Shown: piece after piece, positions 33,984 to 42,703 of the stretch
How the letters are laid out: every line of letters begins with the position of its first letter
Position numbering within the stretch: position 1 is the stretch's first letter
From: Clostridia bacterium
GTDB taxonomy: Bacteria; Bacillota; Peptococcia; DRI-13; UBA5745
Reading direction: 5' to 3'
NCBI GenBank assembly: GCA_018434325.1
Contig: JAHDPO010000004.1
Location: forward strand, 248,001-312,000
Length of the DNA stretch: 64,000 nt
Notes under the pieces: generated by a model
What the model saw: the letters and a program-made list of their open reading frames with translations, nothing else
The model's database searches: none
What the model was told of the DNA's origin: nothing
Program-made: the position numbers and the translations under genes

Positions 33984-34165
33984 CCTCATCTCTCCCGAGA
34001 TGAGGTAGAGGTTGCGGATGGCAATAGTACTCCCGGGAGCCGGCAGGCGATGAAGGGGAGGAAAGGGCCCGCCGCCGAAGTCAGGGCTTGGCAAGGTCCG
34101 GGGCTGGGACTGTACTGAACAAGTGCAGGACTGTCACCATTATTATGGTGGAGCACTATCTCATC
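33984..34165 (+). promoter_or_regulatory. Lysine riboswitch (L box)
   Basis: The stretch has the ordered conserved blocks of the lysine aptamer: GAGGTAGAGGTTGCGG at its start, GGGAGGAAAGG, GCCGCCGAAG, GGGCTTGG, ACTGTCACC and GGAGCACTATCTC at the end. P1 is formed by 33999-34008 with 34156-34165. It stands directly before lysA, which makes lysine. A perfect 9-bp hairpin (33984-33992 with 33997-34005) immediately upstream would use up the 5' strand of P1 and is mutually exclusive with it. No T-run follows, so control is probably at translation. Confidence 0.95.
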
Positions 34166-34190
34166 AAATCAAAAAAAGGAGAGGAAGAAC

Positions 34191-35567
34191 ATGAAAAGAC
34201 ACGGTACAATGACAGTAAACGAAGAGGGCCATCTGGTCATCGGCGGTTGTGATACGGTAGAGCTGGTCAAAGAGTTTGGCAGCCCGCTGTACGTCATGGA
34301 TGAAGATCTGCTGCGGCAAAACTGCCGGGCCTTTCACAAAGCTTTTATCGAAGGGATTCCCGGCGGCGAGGTGGCTTATGCCAGCAAGGCTTTTTGCTGC
34401 CTGGCCATGATGCGGCTGGCGGCCCAGGAGGATTTGGGTATTGATGTTGTATCTGCCGGCGAGCTTTATACGGCTTTGACTGCGGGAGCCGATCCTTCCC
34501 GTATCGATTTTAACGGCAATAACAAGACTCCCGAAGAAATCCACTATGCCTTGGAAAACCGGGTAGGTCGGATCATCGTGGATAATTTTACGGAAATTCA
34601 GTTGATTGACGATATTGCCGGAAGTATGGGCGTAAGGCCGATGGTGCTCCTGCGGGTGCAGCCCGGCATTGAAGCCCATACCCATGAGTATATTCAAACC
34701 GGCAAGATCGACTCCAAGTTTGGCCTCAGCATTTCTACCGGCCAGGCTATGGAAGCCCTCCACCTGATGCATGCCAAAGAGCATATGGAGCTGGTGGGTA
34801 TTCAATGCCACATCGGTTCTCAGGTTTTTGAAGTGGAATCCTTTGCTCAGACCGCCAGAATCATGGCTTCCTTTATGGCCTATGCCAGCGATAATTTGGG
34901 CTTCCATTTGCCTGAGATCAACCTGGGCGGCGGCTTCGGCGTTTATTACCGGGAAGGCGATACGCCGGTGACGCCCGCTGATTTTGCCAAGGCCATCTAC
35001 GAAGCTTTGCAGGAAGAGTTTAACCGGCATAATCACCCCATGCCCAGACGGATTTCCATTGAGCCGGGCCGGGCTATTGTGGGCAACGCCGGCACTACCT
35101 TATATACCGTAGGCTCGATCAAGACCATTCCCCGGGTGCGCACTTATGTGGCCATTGACGGCGGTATGGGCGATAATCCCCGTCCGGCCTTATACCAGGC
35201 CAAATACGAAATGTGCCTGGCCAACAAGATGACGGCCGCCAATCAGATTGTGGCGTCTGTAGCCGGCAAATGCTGTGAGTCCGGCGATATGCTGCTTTGG
35301 GACGCCTCTATGCCCTGGGTGGAAACCGGCGATATTCTCGCTATCTCCACCACCGGCGCCTACAATTATTCCATGGCCAGCAATTACAACCGCATTGCCA
35401 AGCCTGCCGTGGTGATGGTTTCCGGGGGCAAGGCGCATATCGTTGTCAAGAGAGAAACCTTTGAGGATATTGTCCGCAACGACTTAATTCCTGAGCATTT
35501 GCTTTGGGACCACGGCCACCAATGGCAGAAGCTTACGTTACCGAAGGGACAGGTGCCTGTTGATTAA
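34191..35567 (+). CDS. lysA: Diaminopimelate decarboxylase
   Basis: A 458-residue fold-type III PLP enzyme that makes L-lysine from meso-diaminopimelate. The cofactor lysine is in EVAYASKAF near residue 63; the glycine-rich phosphate loop is NLGGGFGVYY, followed by ISIEPGRAIVGNAG, and the dimer-active-site CESGDML is near residue 363. GGAGAGG precedes the ATG by 7 bases and lies just after a lysine riboswitch, so expression should fall when lysine is high. The TAA overlaps the next gene's TTG start region. Confidence 0.96.
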   Translation: MKRHGTMTVNEEGHLVIGGCDTVELVKEFGSPLYVMDEDLLRQNCRAFHKAFIEGIPGGEVAYASKAFCCLAMMRLAAQEDLGIDVVSAGELYTALTAGADPSRIDFNGNNKTPEEIHYALENRVGRIIVDNFTEIQLIDDIAGSMGVRPMVLLRVQPGIEAHTHEYIQTGKIDSKFGLSISTGQAMEALHLMHAKEHMELVGIQCHIGSQVFEVESFAQTARIMASFMAYASDNLGFHLPEINLGGGFGVYYREGDTPVTPADFAKAIYEALQEEFNRHNHPMPRRISIEPGRAIVGNAGTTLYTVGSIKTIPRVRTYVAIDGGMGDNPRPALYQAKYEMCLANKMTAANQIVASVAGKCCESGDMLLWDASMPWVETGDILAISTTGAYNYSMASNYNRIAKPAVVMVSGGKAHIVVKRETFEDIVRNDLIPEHLLWDHGHQWQKLTLPKGQVPVD

Positions 35568-36189
35568 TTTTATTAGTGATTTGCTGCTTATTTTACCGGC
35601 AATCATTATCTCTTTATCTTTTCACGAGTTTTCCCACGCCTTTTCCGCTTATCAATTAGGGGACAGCACGGCCAAGAACGCCGGCCGTCTGTCCCTTAAT
35701 CCTCTGCGTCACATTGATCCCATAGGCCTGCTGGCCTTGATATTCTTTCGTTTTGGCTGGGCCAAGCCCGTGCCGGTGAACCCCTACCAGTTCCGGGATG
35801 TGGATGAGAAGACCGGTATGCTGCTTACGGCCTTGGCAGGGCCCATGTCCAATGTTTTACTATGCTTTATCGGCGTGGGCATATACACCTTTATACCTAA
35901 TCATGTTTTCTACACTGTACCTTTGCTCAGTAGATTTTTAGCCTCTTTCTGCTCCATTAATGCCAGCTTAGCTTTTTTTAATTTGCTTCCGGTGCCGCCC
36001 TTAGACGGCTCGAAAATTCTTTTCGGCCTTTTGCCCGACCGTTTTTACCACGGAGCTCAGATAGTGGAACAATACGGCTTTATTATTTTATTGCTGCTAA
36101 TATATAGCAATGTCCCATCAAGAATCATCGGGCCTCTTTCCAGCGGCCTGATTAATAGTTTTTCAAAATTATTCGGCTTCTTTAATTAA
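35560..36189 (+). CDS. Site-2 protease family (M50) membrane metallopeptidase
   Basis: A 209-residue membrane protein with about 5-6 helices. HEFSH (HExxH, near residues 22-26) in the first helix and NLLPVPPLDGSKI (third metal ligand Asp) near residue 148 are the M50 catalytic motifs. This is the small YwhC/Rv-type group without a PDZ domain; its substrate is unknown. The TTG start overlaps the lysA stop by 8 bases with AAGGGAC and AGG upstream. It lies between lysA and trpS, as in several clostridia. Confidence 0.85.
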   Translation: MINFISDLLLILPAIIISLSFHEFSHAFSAYQLGDSTAKNAGRLSLNPLRHIDPIGLLALIFFRFGWAKPVPVNPYQFRDVDEKTGMLLTALAGPMSNVLLCFIGVGIYTFIPNHVFYTVPLLSRFLASFCSINASLAFFNLLPVPPLDGSKILFGLLPDRFYHGAQIVEQYGFIILLLLIYSNVPSRIIGPLSSGLINSFSKLFGFFN

Positions 36190-36214
36190 CGAACTCATTA
36201 AGGGAGGATCATCC

Positions 36215-37207
36215 ATGTCACAAAAAAAGGGCATTATCTTGAGCGGTATGCGGCCCACCGGCCAATTGCATATCGGTCATCTCAGCGTCCTGGAGAATTG
36301 GGCGCTATTACAGCAGGATTATCAATGCTTTTATATGGTGGCGGATTGGCATGCTCTAACCAGCGATTATGACGATACTTCCCGCATCGACGGTTTTCGC
36401 CAAACCATGCTGCTGGATTGGCTGGCAGCCGGACTGGATCCCCGGCAGTCGTCCATATTCATTCAGTCTCATGTCAAGGCCCATGCGGAGCTGACCCTGC
36501 TCCTGGGCATGAACGTTCCGCTGCCCTGGCTGGAGAGAGTGCCTACCTACAAGGATCAGATCGAGCAGCTGGGCAAGCAGGGCAAAGATATCAACACCTA
36601 CGGTTTCCTGGGTTATCCGCTTTTAATGGCCGCCGATATTCTCGTTTACCGGGCCAATCTGGTACCGGTAGGGGAAGATCAGGGCGCTCACCTGGAATTT
36701 TCCCGGGAACTGGTTCGCCGCTTCCACCATCTGTATAATGCCGATGTTTTCCCGGAGCCCCAGCCGAAATATGCCAAGGTCGCTTCTTTGCCCGGTATCG
36801 ACGGCAGGAAGATGAGCAAGAGCTACCACAACGATATCGCCCTCAGCGCCACTACGGCGGAAATTGCCGAAAAAGTGCGCAATATGGTGACGGATCCCGC
36901 CCGCATCAAAAAGACGGACCCGGGCCACCCCGAAGTCTGCGTGGTCAACAAATACCACGAAATCTATAATGAAGCTGCCGTACCTGAACTGCAGGAAGCC
37001 TGCCGTCAGGGGCAAATGGGTTGTGTGGAATGCAAAAAGCGGCTTGCCGCCATCATCGACGCCAAGCTGGCTCCCATTCGGGAAAGGCGGGAAGCTTTTG
37101 CTCAAAACCCGGGACTTTTGGCGGAGGTCATTGCCGAGGGTGACGCCAAGGCCAATCAGCAGGCGGAAGAAACCATGGCTTTAGTCAGAAAAGCCATGAA
37201 CCTTTAA
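36215..37207 (+). CDS. trpS: Tryptophanyl-tRNA synthetase
   Basis: A 330-residue class I synthetase charging tRNA(Trp). The HIGH signature appears as GQLHIGHL near residue 20, and KMSKS near 199. GGGAGG precedes the ATG. The space before it is only 25 bases, so there is no T-box leader and it is probably transcribed together with the protease gene. Followed by scpA, as in many clostridia. Confidence 0.96.
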   Translation: MSQKKGIILSGMRPTGQLHIGHLSVLENWALLQQDYQCFYMVADWHALTSDYDDTSRIDGFRQTMLLDWLAAGLDPRQSSIFIQSHVKAHAELTLLLGMNVPLPWLERVPTYKDQIEQLGKQGKDINTYGFLGYPLLMAADILVYRANLVPVGEDQGAHLEFSRELVRRFHHLYNADVFPEPQPKYAKVASLPGIDGRKMSKSYHNDIALSATTAEIAEKVRNMVTDPARIKKTDPGHPEVCVVNKYHEIYNEAAVPELQEACRQGQMGCVECKKRLAAIIDAKLAPIRERREAFAQNPGLLAEVIAEGDAKANQQAEETMALVRKAMNL

Positions 37208-37245
37208 TCCGATAAGCGTCAATATTTAGTAGTGAAGAGGCTAAT

Positions 37246-38022
37246 ATGAGCTATCAAGTGGTATTGCCAGTATTTGAAGGCCCCCTGGATTTGCTCCTGC
37301 ATTTGATCGATACTCATAAACTGGATATTTATAATATCCCGATTGCTTTTATTACCGGCCAGTATATGGATTATCTGAAGCAGGCAGAGGAGATTGATTT
37401 GAATCTGTCCGGAGATTTTCTGGTAATGGCCGGTACTCTTTTGGCCATTAAGGCCAAAATGCTCCTGCCTAAAAGGCTTCAGGAGACGGAAGAAGGCGTT
37501 GAGGAGCTGGACCCCCGGGATGAGCTGGTGGAAAAGCTGCTGGAATACCGCCTTTATAAAGAAAATGCCCAGGAGCTAAAGAAAATGGAAACCAGCCAAA
37601 CCCGGATCTATTACCGGGAAGTGGATGACAAACGTTTGCTGGCTCTTTTTCCGCCGCCTAACCCCATTGGCAATTTAAAGGCAGCCGATCTGCATACGGC
37701 CTTTCAAGAGGTGCTCAGACTGATGGCGGCCAGAGGGCAGACCATTACCCTGCATAAAGATACTATGAGCTTAAAAGAGCACATGGATTTAATGATGGAT
37801 ACCCTGGCCCGCCATGGCGGCGGCGTTAAATTTGCCGATTTGCTGGAGCCTTGCCAAAGCGTCATGGAAGTGGTAACCGCTTTTCTGGCCCTGCTGGAGC
37901 TTTTGGCTAAAGGCCGGGTGTGGGTGCGCCAAACCAGCTTGTTTGGTGAAATCTTCGTCTGTATCAACAATTTTCCGGAAAAGGGGGAGCCGGCCTTTGA
38001 ATCTGTATCAGCAGGAGACTAA
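37246..38022 (+). CDS. scpA: Segregation and condensation protein A
   Basis: A 258-residue kleisin subunit of the bacterial SMC condensin complex. The N-terminal FEGPLDLLLHLIDTHKLDIYNIPI and LAIKAKMLLPK blocks bind the SMC neck; a winged helix at the C-terminus (VTAFLALLELLAKGRVWVRQ) contacts the SMC head. The gene overlaps scpB by 26 bases, the normal coupling of these two condensin subunits. Confidence 0.96.
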   Translation: MSYQVVLPVFEGPLDLLLHLIDTHKLDIYNIPIAFITGQYMDYLKQAEEIDLNLSGDFLVMAGTLLAIKAKMLLPKRLQETEEGVEELDPRDELVEKLLEYRLYKENAQELKKMETSQTRIYYREVDDKRLLALFPPPNPIGNLKAADLHTAFQEVLRLMAARGQTITLHKDTMSLKEHMDLMMDTLARHGGGVKFADLLEPCQSVMEVVTAFLALLELLAKGRVWVRQTSLFGEIFVCINNFPEKGEPAFESVSAGD

Positions 38023-38536
38023 AGAAATACTGGAGGCCTTGCTGCTTTGCTCTGCCGAGCCCTTGACCTTGTCTGCTCTCATCGAAATCACCGGCTATGA
38101 ATCCGGCCAGATTTTAGAGGCTTTGGGCTATCTGCAGCAGGAATACGTCCAGCAGGGCAGAGGCTTTGAAATTTGCGAGATCGCCGGTGGCTGGATGTTT
38201 GCCACTTTTCCTAAGCATGCACCCTATATAGAAAAACTGGTCAAACCCCGGCTTTCTACCTTAACGCCCGCTTCCTTGGAGGTATTATCGATTATTGCCT
38301 ACCGCCAGCCTATCACCCGGGCTGAGATGGAAGAAATCCGCGGCGTCAGCTGTGACTCTTCCGTCAACACGCTGCTTGAGCGCAATCTGATTCGGGAATC
38401 AGGCCGCAAAGACGCGCCGGGCCGGCCGATTTTATTTTCGACGACCACGGATTTCCTGAAGTATTTCGGCCTGACCTCTTTGCAGGATTTGCCGGCTTTA
38501 GAGCCGGGGGAAGCAAGCCCCTCCGATAACAAGTAG
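37997..38536 (+). CDS. scpB: Segregation and condensation protein B
   Basis: A 179-residue double winged-helix protein that binds the ScpA kleisin in the SMC complex. Typical blocks are EILEALLLCSAEPLT, LVKPRLSTLTPASLEVLSIIAYRQPITRAEMEEIRGV and LIRESGRKDAPGRPILFSTT. The start is taken as TTG 37997, which lies 7 bases after GGGGGAG and opens with the usual LNLYQQETKE sequence; the frame is open further upstream inside scpA, but that part is shadow. Confidence 0.94.
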   Translation: MNLYQQETKEILEALLLCSAEPLTLSALIEITGYESGQILEALGYLQQEYVQQGRGFEICEIAGGWMFATFPKHAPYIEKLVKPRLSTLTPASLEVLSIIAYRQPITRAEMEEIRGVSCDSSVNTLLERNLIRESGRKDAPGRPILFSTTTDFLKYFGLTSLQDLPALEPGEASPSDNK

Positions 38537-38578
38537 AAAATTCAAGTACAAACTGTGCAATATGGGGAGGTACCCACA

Positions 38579-39505
38579 GTGTCCTTATACATCAAAACGC
38601 CCCTCTTAGAGATGCTTGATTACAGCGGCATTAACAGATCCGTCAGCCTGAAGATGGAAGCCTACCAGCCTGTTGGTTCTTTTAAGCTAAGAGGAATTGA
38701 AGCCTTGTGCAAACAGGCGATTCATGGGGGAGCGAGGCACTTGGTTTCCTCTTCCGGCGGCAATGCCGGTTTAGCCACAGCTTATGCAGGCAGGAAGCTG
38801 GGAATAAAAACTACAGTGGTTCTTCCGAAAACCACGCCGGCTTTTGTCATCGATAAGCTTGAAAAAGAAAAGGCTGCGGTAATAATACATGGAGGGGTCT
38901 GGGACGAGGCAAACGCCTACGCTTTATCCTTGGTCTCGACAAGGGAAACCGCTTATATCCCGCCCTTTGACCATCCTGCCTTATGGGAAGGCCATTCCAC
39001 AATGATAGACGAGTTAAAGGCAGACTGCGCGGAACAACCGGATTTGATTGTGCTGTCTGTGGGCGGTGGCGGTCTTATGTGCGGCGTGATGGAGGGACTG
39101 CTCAAAAACCGCTGGGAAGCCACCCGTATTCTTGCCGTCGAGACAGAGGGCGCGGCCTCATTATATCAATCAGTCAAAAGCAACCGCCTTTTTCAATTGG
39201 ATAAAATTGATACCAGCGCAAGCAGCTTAGGCGCAAAGCAGGTGACACCAAAAGCCTTGGAATATGCCAACAGGTATAATATTTCCCCTTACTTAGTGTC
39301 CGATGAGTCGGCAAACAAGGCTTGCGTTCGGTTTCTCGAAGAATACAGAACGATGATTGAACCGGCCTGTGGGGCGTCTTTGTCCGTTGTTTACGACAAT
39401 AGCCCTGTTTTGCAGGATTATAAGAATATCGTGATCATCGTTTGCGGCGGCGCCGTTGTCAATATAGAAAAAATAATGACTTGGAAAGAACAATATTGTT
39501 TGTAA
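38579..39505 (+). CDS. PLP-dependent serine/threonine dehydratase-like enzyme
   Basis: A 308-residue fold-type II PLP enzyme. The cofactor lysine is in QPVGSFKLRG, the substrate loop is SSSGGNAGLATAYA and the phosphate loop is SVGGGGLMCG. The short single-domain form without a regulatory ACT domain matches the L-serine/threonine dehydratase (SDH-like) group, which deaminates serine or threonine to 2-oxo acids. The GTG at 38579 is chosen because GGGGAGG lies 8 bases upstream. It is a single-gene unit closed by a terminator. Confidence 0.82.
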   Translation: MSLYIKTPLLEMLDYSGINRSVSLKMEAYQPVGSFKLRGIEALCKQAIHGGARHLVSSSGGNAGLATAYAGRKLGIKTTVVLPKTTPAFVIDKLEKEKAAVIIHGGVWDEANAYALSLVSTRETAYIPPFDHPALWEGHSTMIDELKADCAEQPDLIVLSVGGGGLMCGVMEGLLKNRWEATRILAVETEGAASLYQSVKSNRLFQLDKIDTSASSLGAKQVTPKALEYANRYNISPYLVSDESANKACVRFLEEYRTMIEPACGASLSVVYDNSPVLQDYKNIVIIVCGGAVVNIEKIMTWKEQYCL

Positions 39506-39516
39506 TGAGAATTTCT

Positions 39517-39560
39517 GCCGGAGAATTGGCCGCATCAAGCCGTTTCTCCGGTTTTCTTTT
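39517..39560 (+). terminator. Terminator after the PLP dehydratase gene
   Basis: CCGGAGAA (39518-39525) pairs with TTCTCCGG (39544-39551), followed by TTTTCTTTT. Confidence 0.8.
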
Positions 39561-39595
39561 GTATATTTTGCCAAACCTTAGCCAACACTAAAGCC

Positions 39596-40147
39596 ATGCT
39601 TACCACGATCATTTCTCTGCTCATTTTTATCATGCTTTTGCTGCTTTGGCCCTTTACCGTTAAGATCAAGGGCCGGCTGGAAGAAAGTCCGCCGTATTTT
39701 CATTGCAAAGTGAAAGTGGGGCCCATTCGTTATACCCTTTTCCCAGGCAAAAGCATGGCCAGGGTGATGGATATGCCAAAAGGCAGCGGCATCTCGGCTT
39801 TACCGGCAGTTCAACACCTGATGGGGCATATCAGAATCAAAAAAATTACCTGGCAGCTGGCCTACTCTTTACCTGACCCCGCAGCTTTGGCTTTAAGCAG
39901 CGGCTTCTTGCTTACTTGCTGCGATCTGGCTGCCGGCTGGCTGCAGGTCAAAAGCGGCCGCCGTAACAGAGTAGTGTCTTACAGCCTGAAACCAAGCTTT
40001 GGCGGCGACTATAGCCTGACCGGGGAATTTTTATGTATGCTGCGCCTGAACCTGGGGCATATTGTGGTTAGTTTGGGAATTTTTATGATTCGGCAGCGAA
40101 GGTTGCGAAAAAGGGAGGGTATAGCTTATGGAACAGCATCCTATTGA
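39596..40147 (+). CDS. DUF2953 membrane-anchored protein
   Basis: A 183-residue protein with one N-terminal transmembrane helix (about residues 4-20, IISLLIFIMLLLLWPF) and a soluble remainder. DUF2953 proteins are found next to ytfJ in spore formers; function unknown. The tail overlaps the ytfJ start by 20 bases, so the two are translated together. No catalytic motif seen. Confidence 0.75.
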   Translation: MLTTIISLLIFIMLLLLWPFTVKIKGRLEESPPYFHCKVKVGPIRYTLFPGKSMARVMDMPKGSGISALPAVQHLMGHIRIKKITWQLAYSLPDPAALALSSGFLLTCCDLAAGWLQVKSGRRNRVVSYSLKPSFGGDYSLTGEFLCMLRLNLGHIVVSLGIFMIRQRRLRKREGIAYGTASY

Positions 40148-40664
40148 AGGTTTGATGCGCACGGCTCTGGAAAATATCAAGGATATGGTGGACGTCAGCA
40201 CCGTTGTAGGTGATCCCATTGACACCGGCAGCGGCATATTTATGGTGCCGATCTGCAAAGTCAGCTGCGGCTTTATTTCCGGCGGCAGCGAGTTTGGCGG
40301 CCTGGAAATAAGCGGCTCAGGCAGCGGCGGCAATGGCAACGGGAACGGCGGCAATAACAGCAACAACAGCGGCAATTCTCAGCAAAAAGAAAGCAATCCG
40401 CAAAGCCCTGCGGGCCTGCCCGGCACAGGCAGCGCCAGACCGACCTTTCCATTTGGCGGCGGCAGCGGCGCCGGCGTCGGCATCACGCCCATCGGCTTTT
40501 TGGTGGTACAGGGAGATCAGGTGCGCCTGGTGACTTCGGACAGCACGGTAAATCTGGTGGAACGAGTGGCTGATTTGACACCGAAGGCCATTGAAAAGCT
40601 GAAGCAGGTGCTGAGTAAAAATGACGGAGCGGCAAGCTCTGCCGGCGACACAAAGTCAAACTAG
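40128..40664 (+). CDS. ytfJ: GerW/YtfJ family sporulation protein
   Basis: A 178-residue protein of the YtfJ/GerW family, made in sporulating cells and needed for L-alanine germination in B. subtilis. The N-terminal HPIEGLMRTALENIKDMVDVSTVVGDP and the C-terminal GVGITPIGFLVVQGDQVRLV are conserved; between them lies a Gly/Asn/Ser-rich insert (about residues 64-112) that is longer than usual. AGGGAGG precedes the ATG. It points to endospore formation. Confidence 0.93.
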   Translation: MEQHPIEGLMRTALENIKDMVDVSTVVGDPIDTGSGIFMVPICKVSCGFISGGSEFGGLEISGSGSGGNGNGNGGNNSNNSGNSQQKESNPQSPAGLPGTGSARPTFPFGGGSGAGVGITPIGFLVVQGDQVRLVTSDSTVNLVERVADLTPKAIEKLKQVLSKNDGAASSAGDTKSN

Positions 40665-40740
40665 GGTATTATGGATATTTGGCAAGAATAAAGAAAAGCC
40701 TCCCCCCATAAGTTAAACGAAGAGGCGGGAGGTGGAACAG

Positions 40741-41325
40741 TTGTTGTCAAAAATCTGGCTGGGTATGATTCTTATCGGGACGGCCTACGGCTTATTAAAA
40801 GGGGAGGGCAGTGCCGTACTCCAGGCTGCCATCGCCGCAGCGGAGGCGGCAGTGAAAAACGGCTTGCAGCTGGCGGGAATATTGGCTTTTTGGCTGGGTA
40901 TTATGGAAGTGGCCCAGCGTTCCGGCCTCATTGAAAAAATGGCCAAGCTTTGCCGGCCTTTGCTGGTCAGGCTGTTTCCCTCCCTGCCGCCGGATCACCC
41001 GGCCCTGGGCAGCATTTTACTGAATCTTACTGCCAATTTTCTCGGCATGGGCAATGCGGCAACTCCCTTTGGCCTGAAAGCTATGGAGCAGATGGATCAG
41101 CTGGCCGGCCACACCGGCACAGCCAGCGACGCCATGTGCACCTTCCTGGCCTTAAATGCTGCGGGCCTCACCATTATCCCCACTACTGTTTTAGGCCTGC
41201 GCCTGGCTCAGGGCTCCCAATGGCCGGCAGCTTTTTTGCTGCCTATGGTACTGACGGGGCTGACGGGCACGGCGGCTGCATTAATAACCGACCGGCTGCT
41301 GCGCCGACGGAAAAAAGGGTGGTGA
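40741..41325 (+). CDS. spmA: Spore maturation protein A
   Basis: A 194-residue membrane protein with a nucleoside-recognition (gate) domain. GILAFWLGIMEVAQRSGL and LNLTANFLGMGNAATPFGLKAMEQM are typical of SpmA, required with SpmB for full dehydration of the spore core. The start is placed at TTG 40741, 6 bases after GGAGGTG; the GTG at 40732 is part of that ribosome binding site. spmB follows after 2 bases. Confidence 0.92.
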   Translation: MLSKIWLGMILIGTAYGLLKGEGSAVLQAAIAAAEAAVKNGLQLAGILAFWLGIMEVAQRSGLIEKMAKLCRPLLVRLFPSLPPDHPALGSILLNLTANFLGMGNAATPFGLKAMEQMDQLAGHTGTASDAMCTFLALNAAGLTIIPTTVLGLRLAQGSQWPAAFLLPMVLTGLTGTAAALITDRLLRRRKKGW

Positions 41326-41327
41326 CT

Positions 41328-41837
41328 ATGGATAACGGAATAGCGCTGCTGCTTTGCTTTATCTTATTGTTCGGCTATTGCCGCAAAGTGGATTTGTATG
41401 ATTCCTTCATCACCGGAGCCAGCCAGGGCATTAAAAGCGGTTTGGGCCTGATTCCTTATCTGCTGGCTATTTTATTCCCGGTATATCTTTGGCAGGGTCT
41501 GGGACTGACCCAAGCCCTTTGCGATAAGCTGGCCCCCTATTTGGCTTTTATCGGGCTGCCCGGCGAAGTCCTGCCGCTAATGATCATGCGGCCCCTTTCC
41601 GGCAGCGCCTCTCTTGGCATATTGACGGATATTTTCAGCCGTCAGGGTCCTGATTCAGCGGCGGGCCTGCTGGCCTCTATTTATCAGGGAGGCACGGATA
41701 CTACTTTTTTTGTGCTTACTGTCTATTGCGGCTCCGTAGGGATCAGGAATTACCGCCATACTTTAAGAACCTGCCTGACGGCGGATTTCGTTGTTTATGG
41801 GGCAGGGCTTTTTTGGATGACCTTGCTGCTTAAATAA
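41328..41837 (+). CDS. spmB: Spore maturation protein B
   Basis: A 169-residue gate-domain membrane protein. VDLYDSFITGASQGIKSGLGLIPYLLAIL, MRPLSGSASLGIL and YQGGTDTTFFVLTVYCGSVGIRN are SpmB signatures. It acts with SpmA in spore core dehydration. The ATG at 41328 is 2 bases after the spmA stop, so the pair is coupled; the GGGTGGTGA just upstream serves as ribosome binding site. Confidence 0.92.
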   Translation: MDNGIALLLCFILLFGYCRKVDLYDSFITGASQGIKSGLGLIPYLLAILFPVYLWQGLGLTQALCDKLAPYLAFIGLPGEVLPLMIMRPLSGSASLGILTDIFSRQGPDSAAGLLASIYQGGTDTTFFVLTVYCGSVGIRNYRHTLRTCLTADFVVYGAGLFWMTLLLK

Positions 41838-41913
41838 ACATTTGGTATACTAGGCGAGGACAGGATAGCAATTGGCGAAACACGATTAAAAAAAGATTAA
41901 AGGAAGAGATATT

Positions 41914-42633
41914 TTGGAGCGTTTACAAAAATATATCGCCCGTTGCGGTTTAGCCTCCCGGCGGCAGGCTGAAGAAATGATCCGGGAAGGTAAAGTAAAA
42001 GTCAACGGCAAAGTAATAACAGAAATGGGGGCCCAGATCGATCCGGAGAAAGACAGGGTGGCCGTAGAGGGCCGCCGCCTGCGAACTAAAGAAGCTCAGA
42101 CCTATATTTTGCTGTACAAGCCGGCAGGCGTAGTCACTACCTGCCAGGATCCCCAGCGGCGCAAAACGGTGCTGGATTTATTGCCCGGCAAAGAACGGCT
42201 TTTTCCCGTAGGCCGTTTGGACTATGAGACGGAGGGTGTGCTGCTGCTCACCGACGACGGCGAGCTGGCCAATCGGCTGACTCACCCCAAATACAAAATC
42301 CCCAAAACCTATCTGGTGGAAACCGACGGCTTAATCACCGAAGAAAAAGCGGCAAAGCTGGCTAAAGGAATTAAGCTGGAGGATGGGCTGACTCAGCCGG
42401 CCAAGGTGAAAATCGAATATTACAGCCAGGAAGGCAGCCGGTTTTATCTCACCATCACCGAAGGCCGCAACCGCCAGGTACGGCGAATGTGTCAGGCTAT
42501 CGGCCTGAACGTCGTCTATCTTTGCCGCACGAAAATGGGCTTTTTGAACTTAAATGGCCTGGCTTTAGGCGGCCATCGGCGCCTTAGCGCTCAGGAAGTG
42601 AAAAAATTAAAGGCATTAGTCGGCCAGTCCTGA
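41914..42633 (+). CDS. rluB: 23S rRNA pseudouridine synthase (RluB/RsuA family)
   Basis: A 239-residue protein with an N-terminal S4 RNA-binding domain (ERLQKYIARCGLASRRQAEEMI) and an RsuA-type pseudouridine synthase core. The catalytic aspartate is in FPVGRLDYETEGVLLLTDDG (Asp at about 107), and the GRNRQVRRMCQAIG motif is near residue 188. The likely target is U2605-equivalent in 23S rRNA. The TTG start follows AAAGGAAG. The spmAB-rluB-cmk neighbourhood is common in clostridia. Confidence 0.92.
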   Translation: MERLQKYIARCGLASRRQAEEMIREGKVKVNGKVITEMGAQIDPEKDRVAVEGRRLRTKEAQTYILLYKPAGVVTTCQDPQRRKTVLDLLPGKERLFPVGRLDYETEGVLLLTDDGELANRLTHPKYKIPKTYLVETDGLITEEKAAKLAKGIKLEDGLTQPAKVKIEYYSQEGSRFYLTITEGRNRQVRRMCQAIGLNVVYLCRTKMGFLNLNGLALGGHRRLSAQEVKKLKALVGQS

Positions 42634-42703
42634 AATACCTTGCAATATTGAGCAGAAAATAGTAAAATCAAGATTGGACATTGACGAGGGTAGAGGCGCA
42701 TTA

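Noticed and set aside
40333-40533. Alternative plus-strand frame within ytfJ
   Set aside because: It arises from the GC-rich Gly/Asn repeat read in another frame and has no ribosome binding site.
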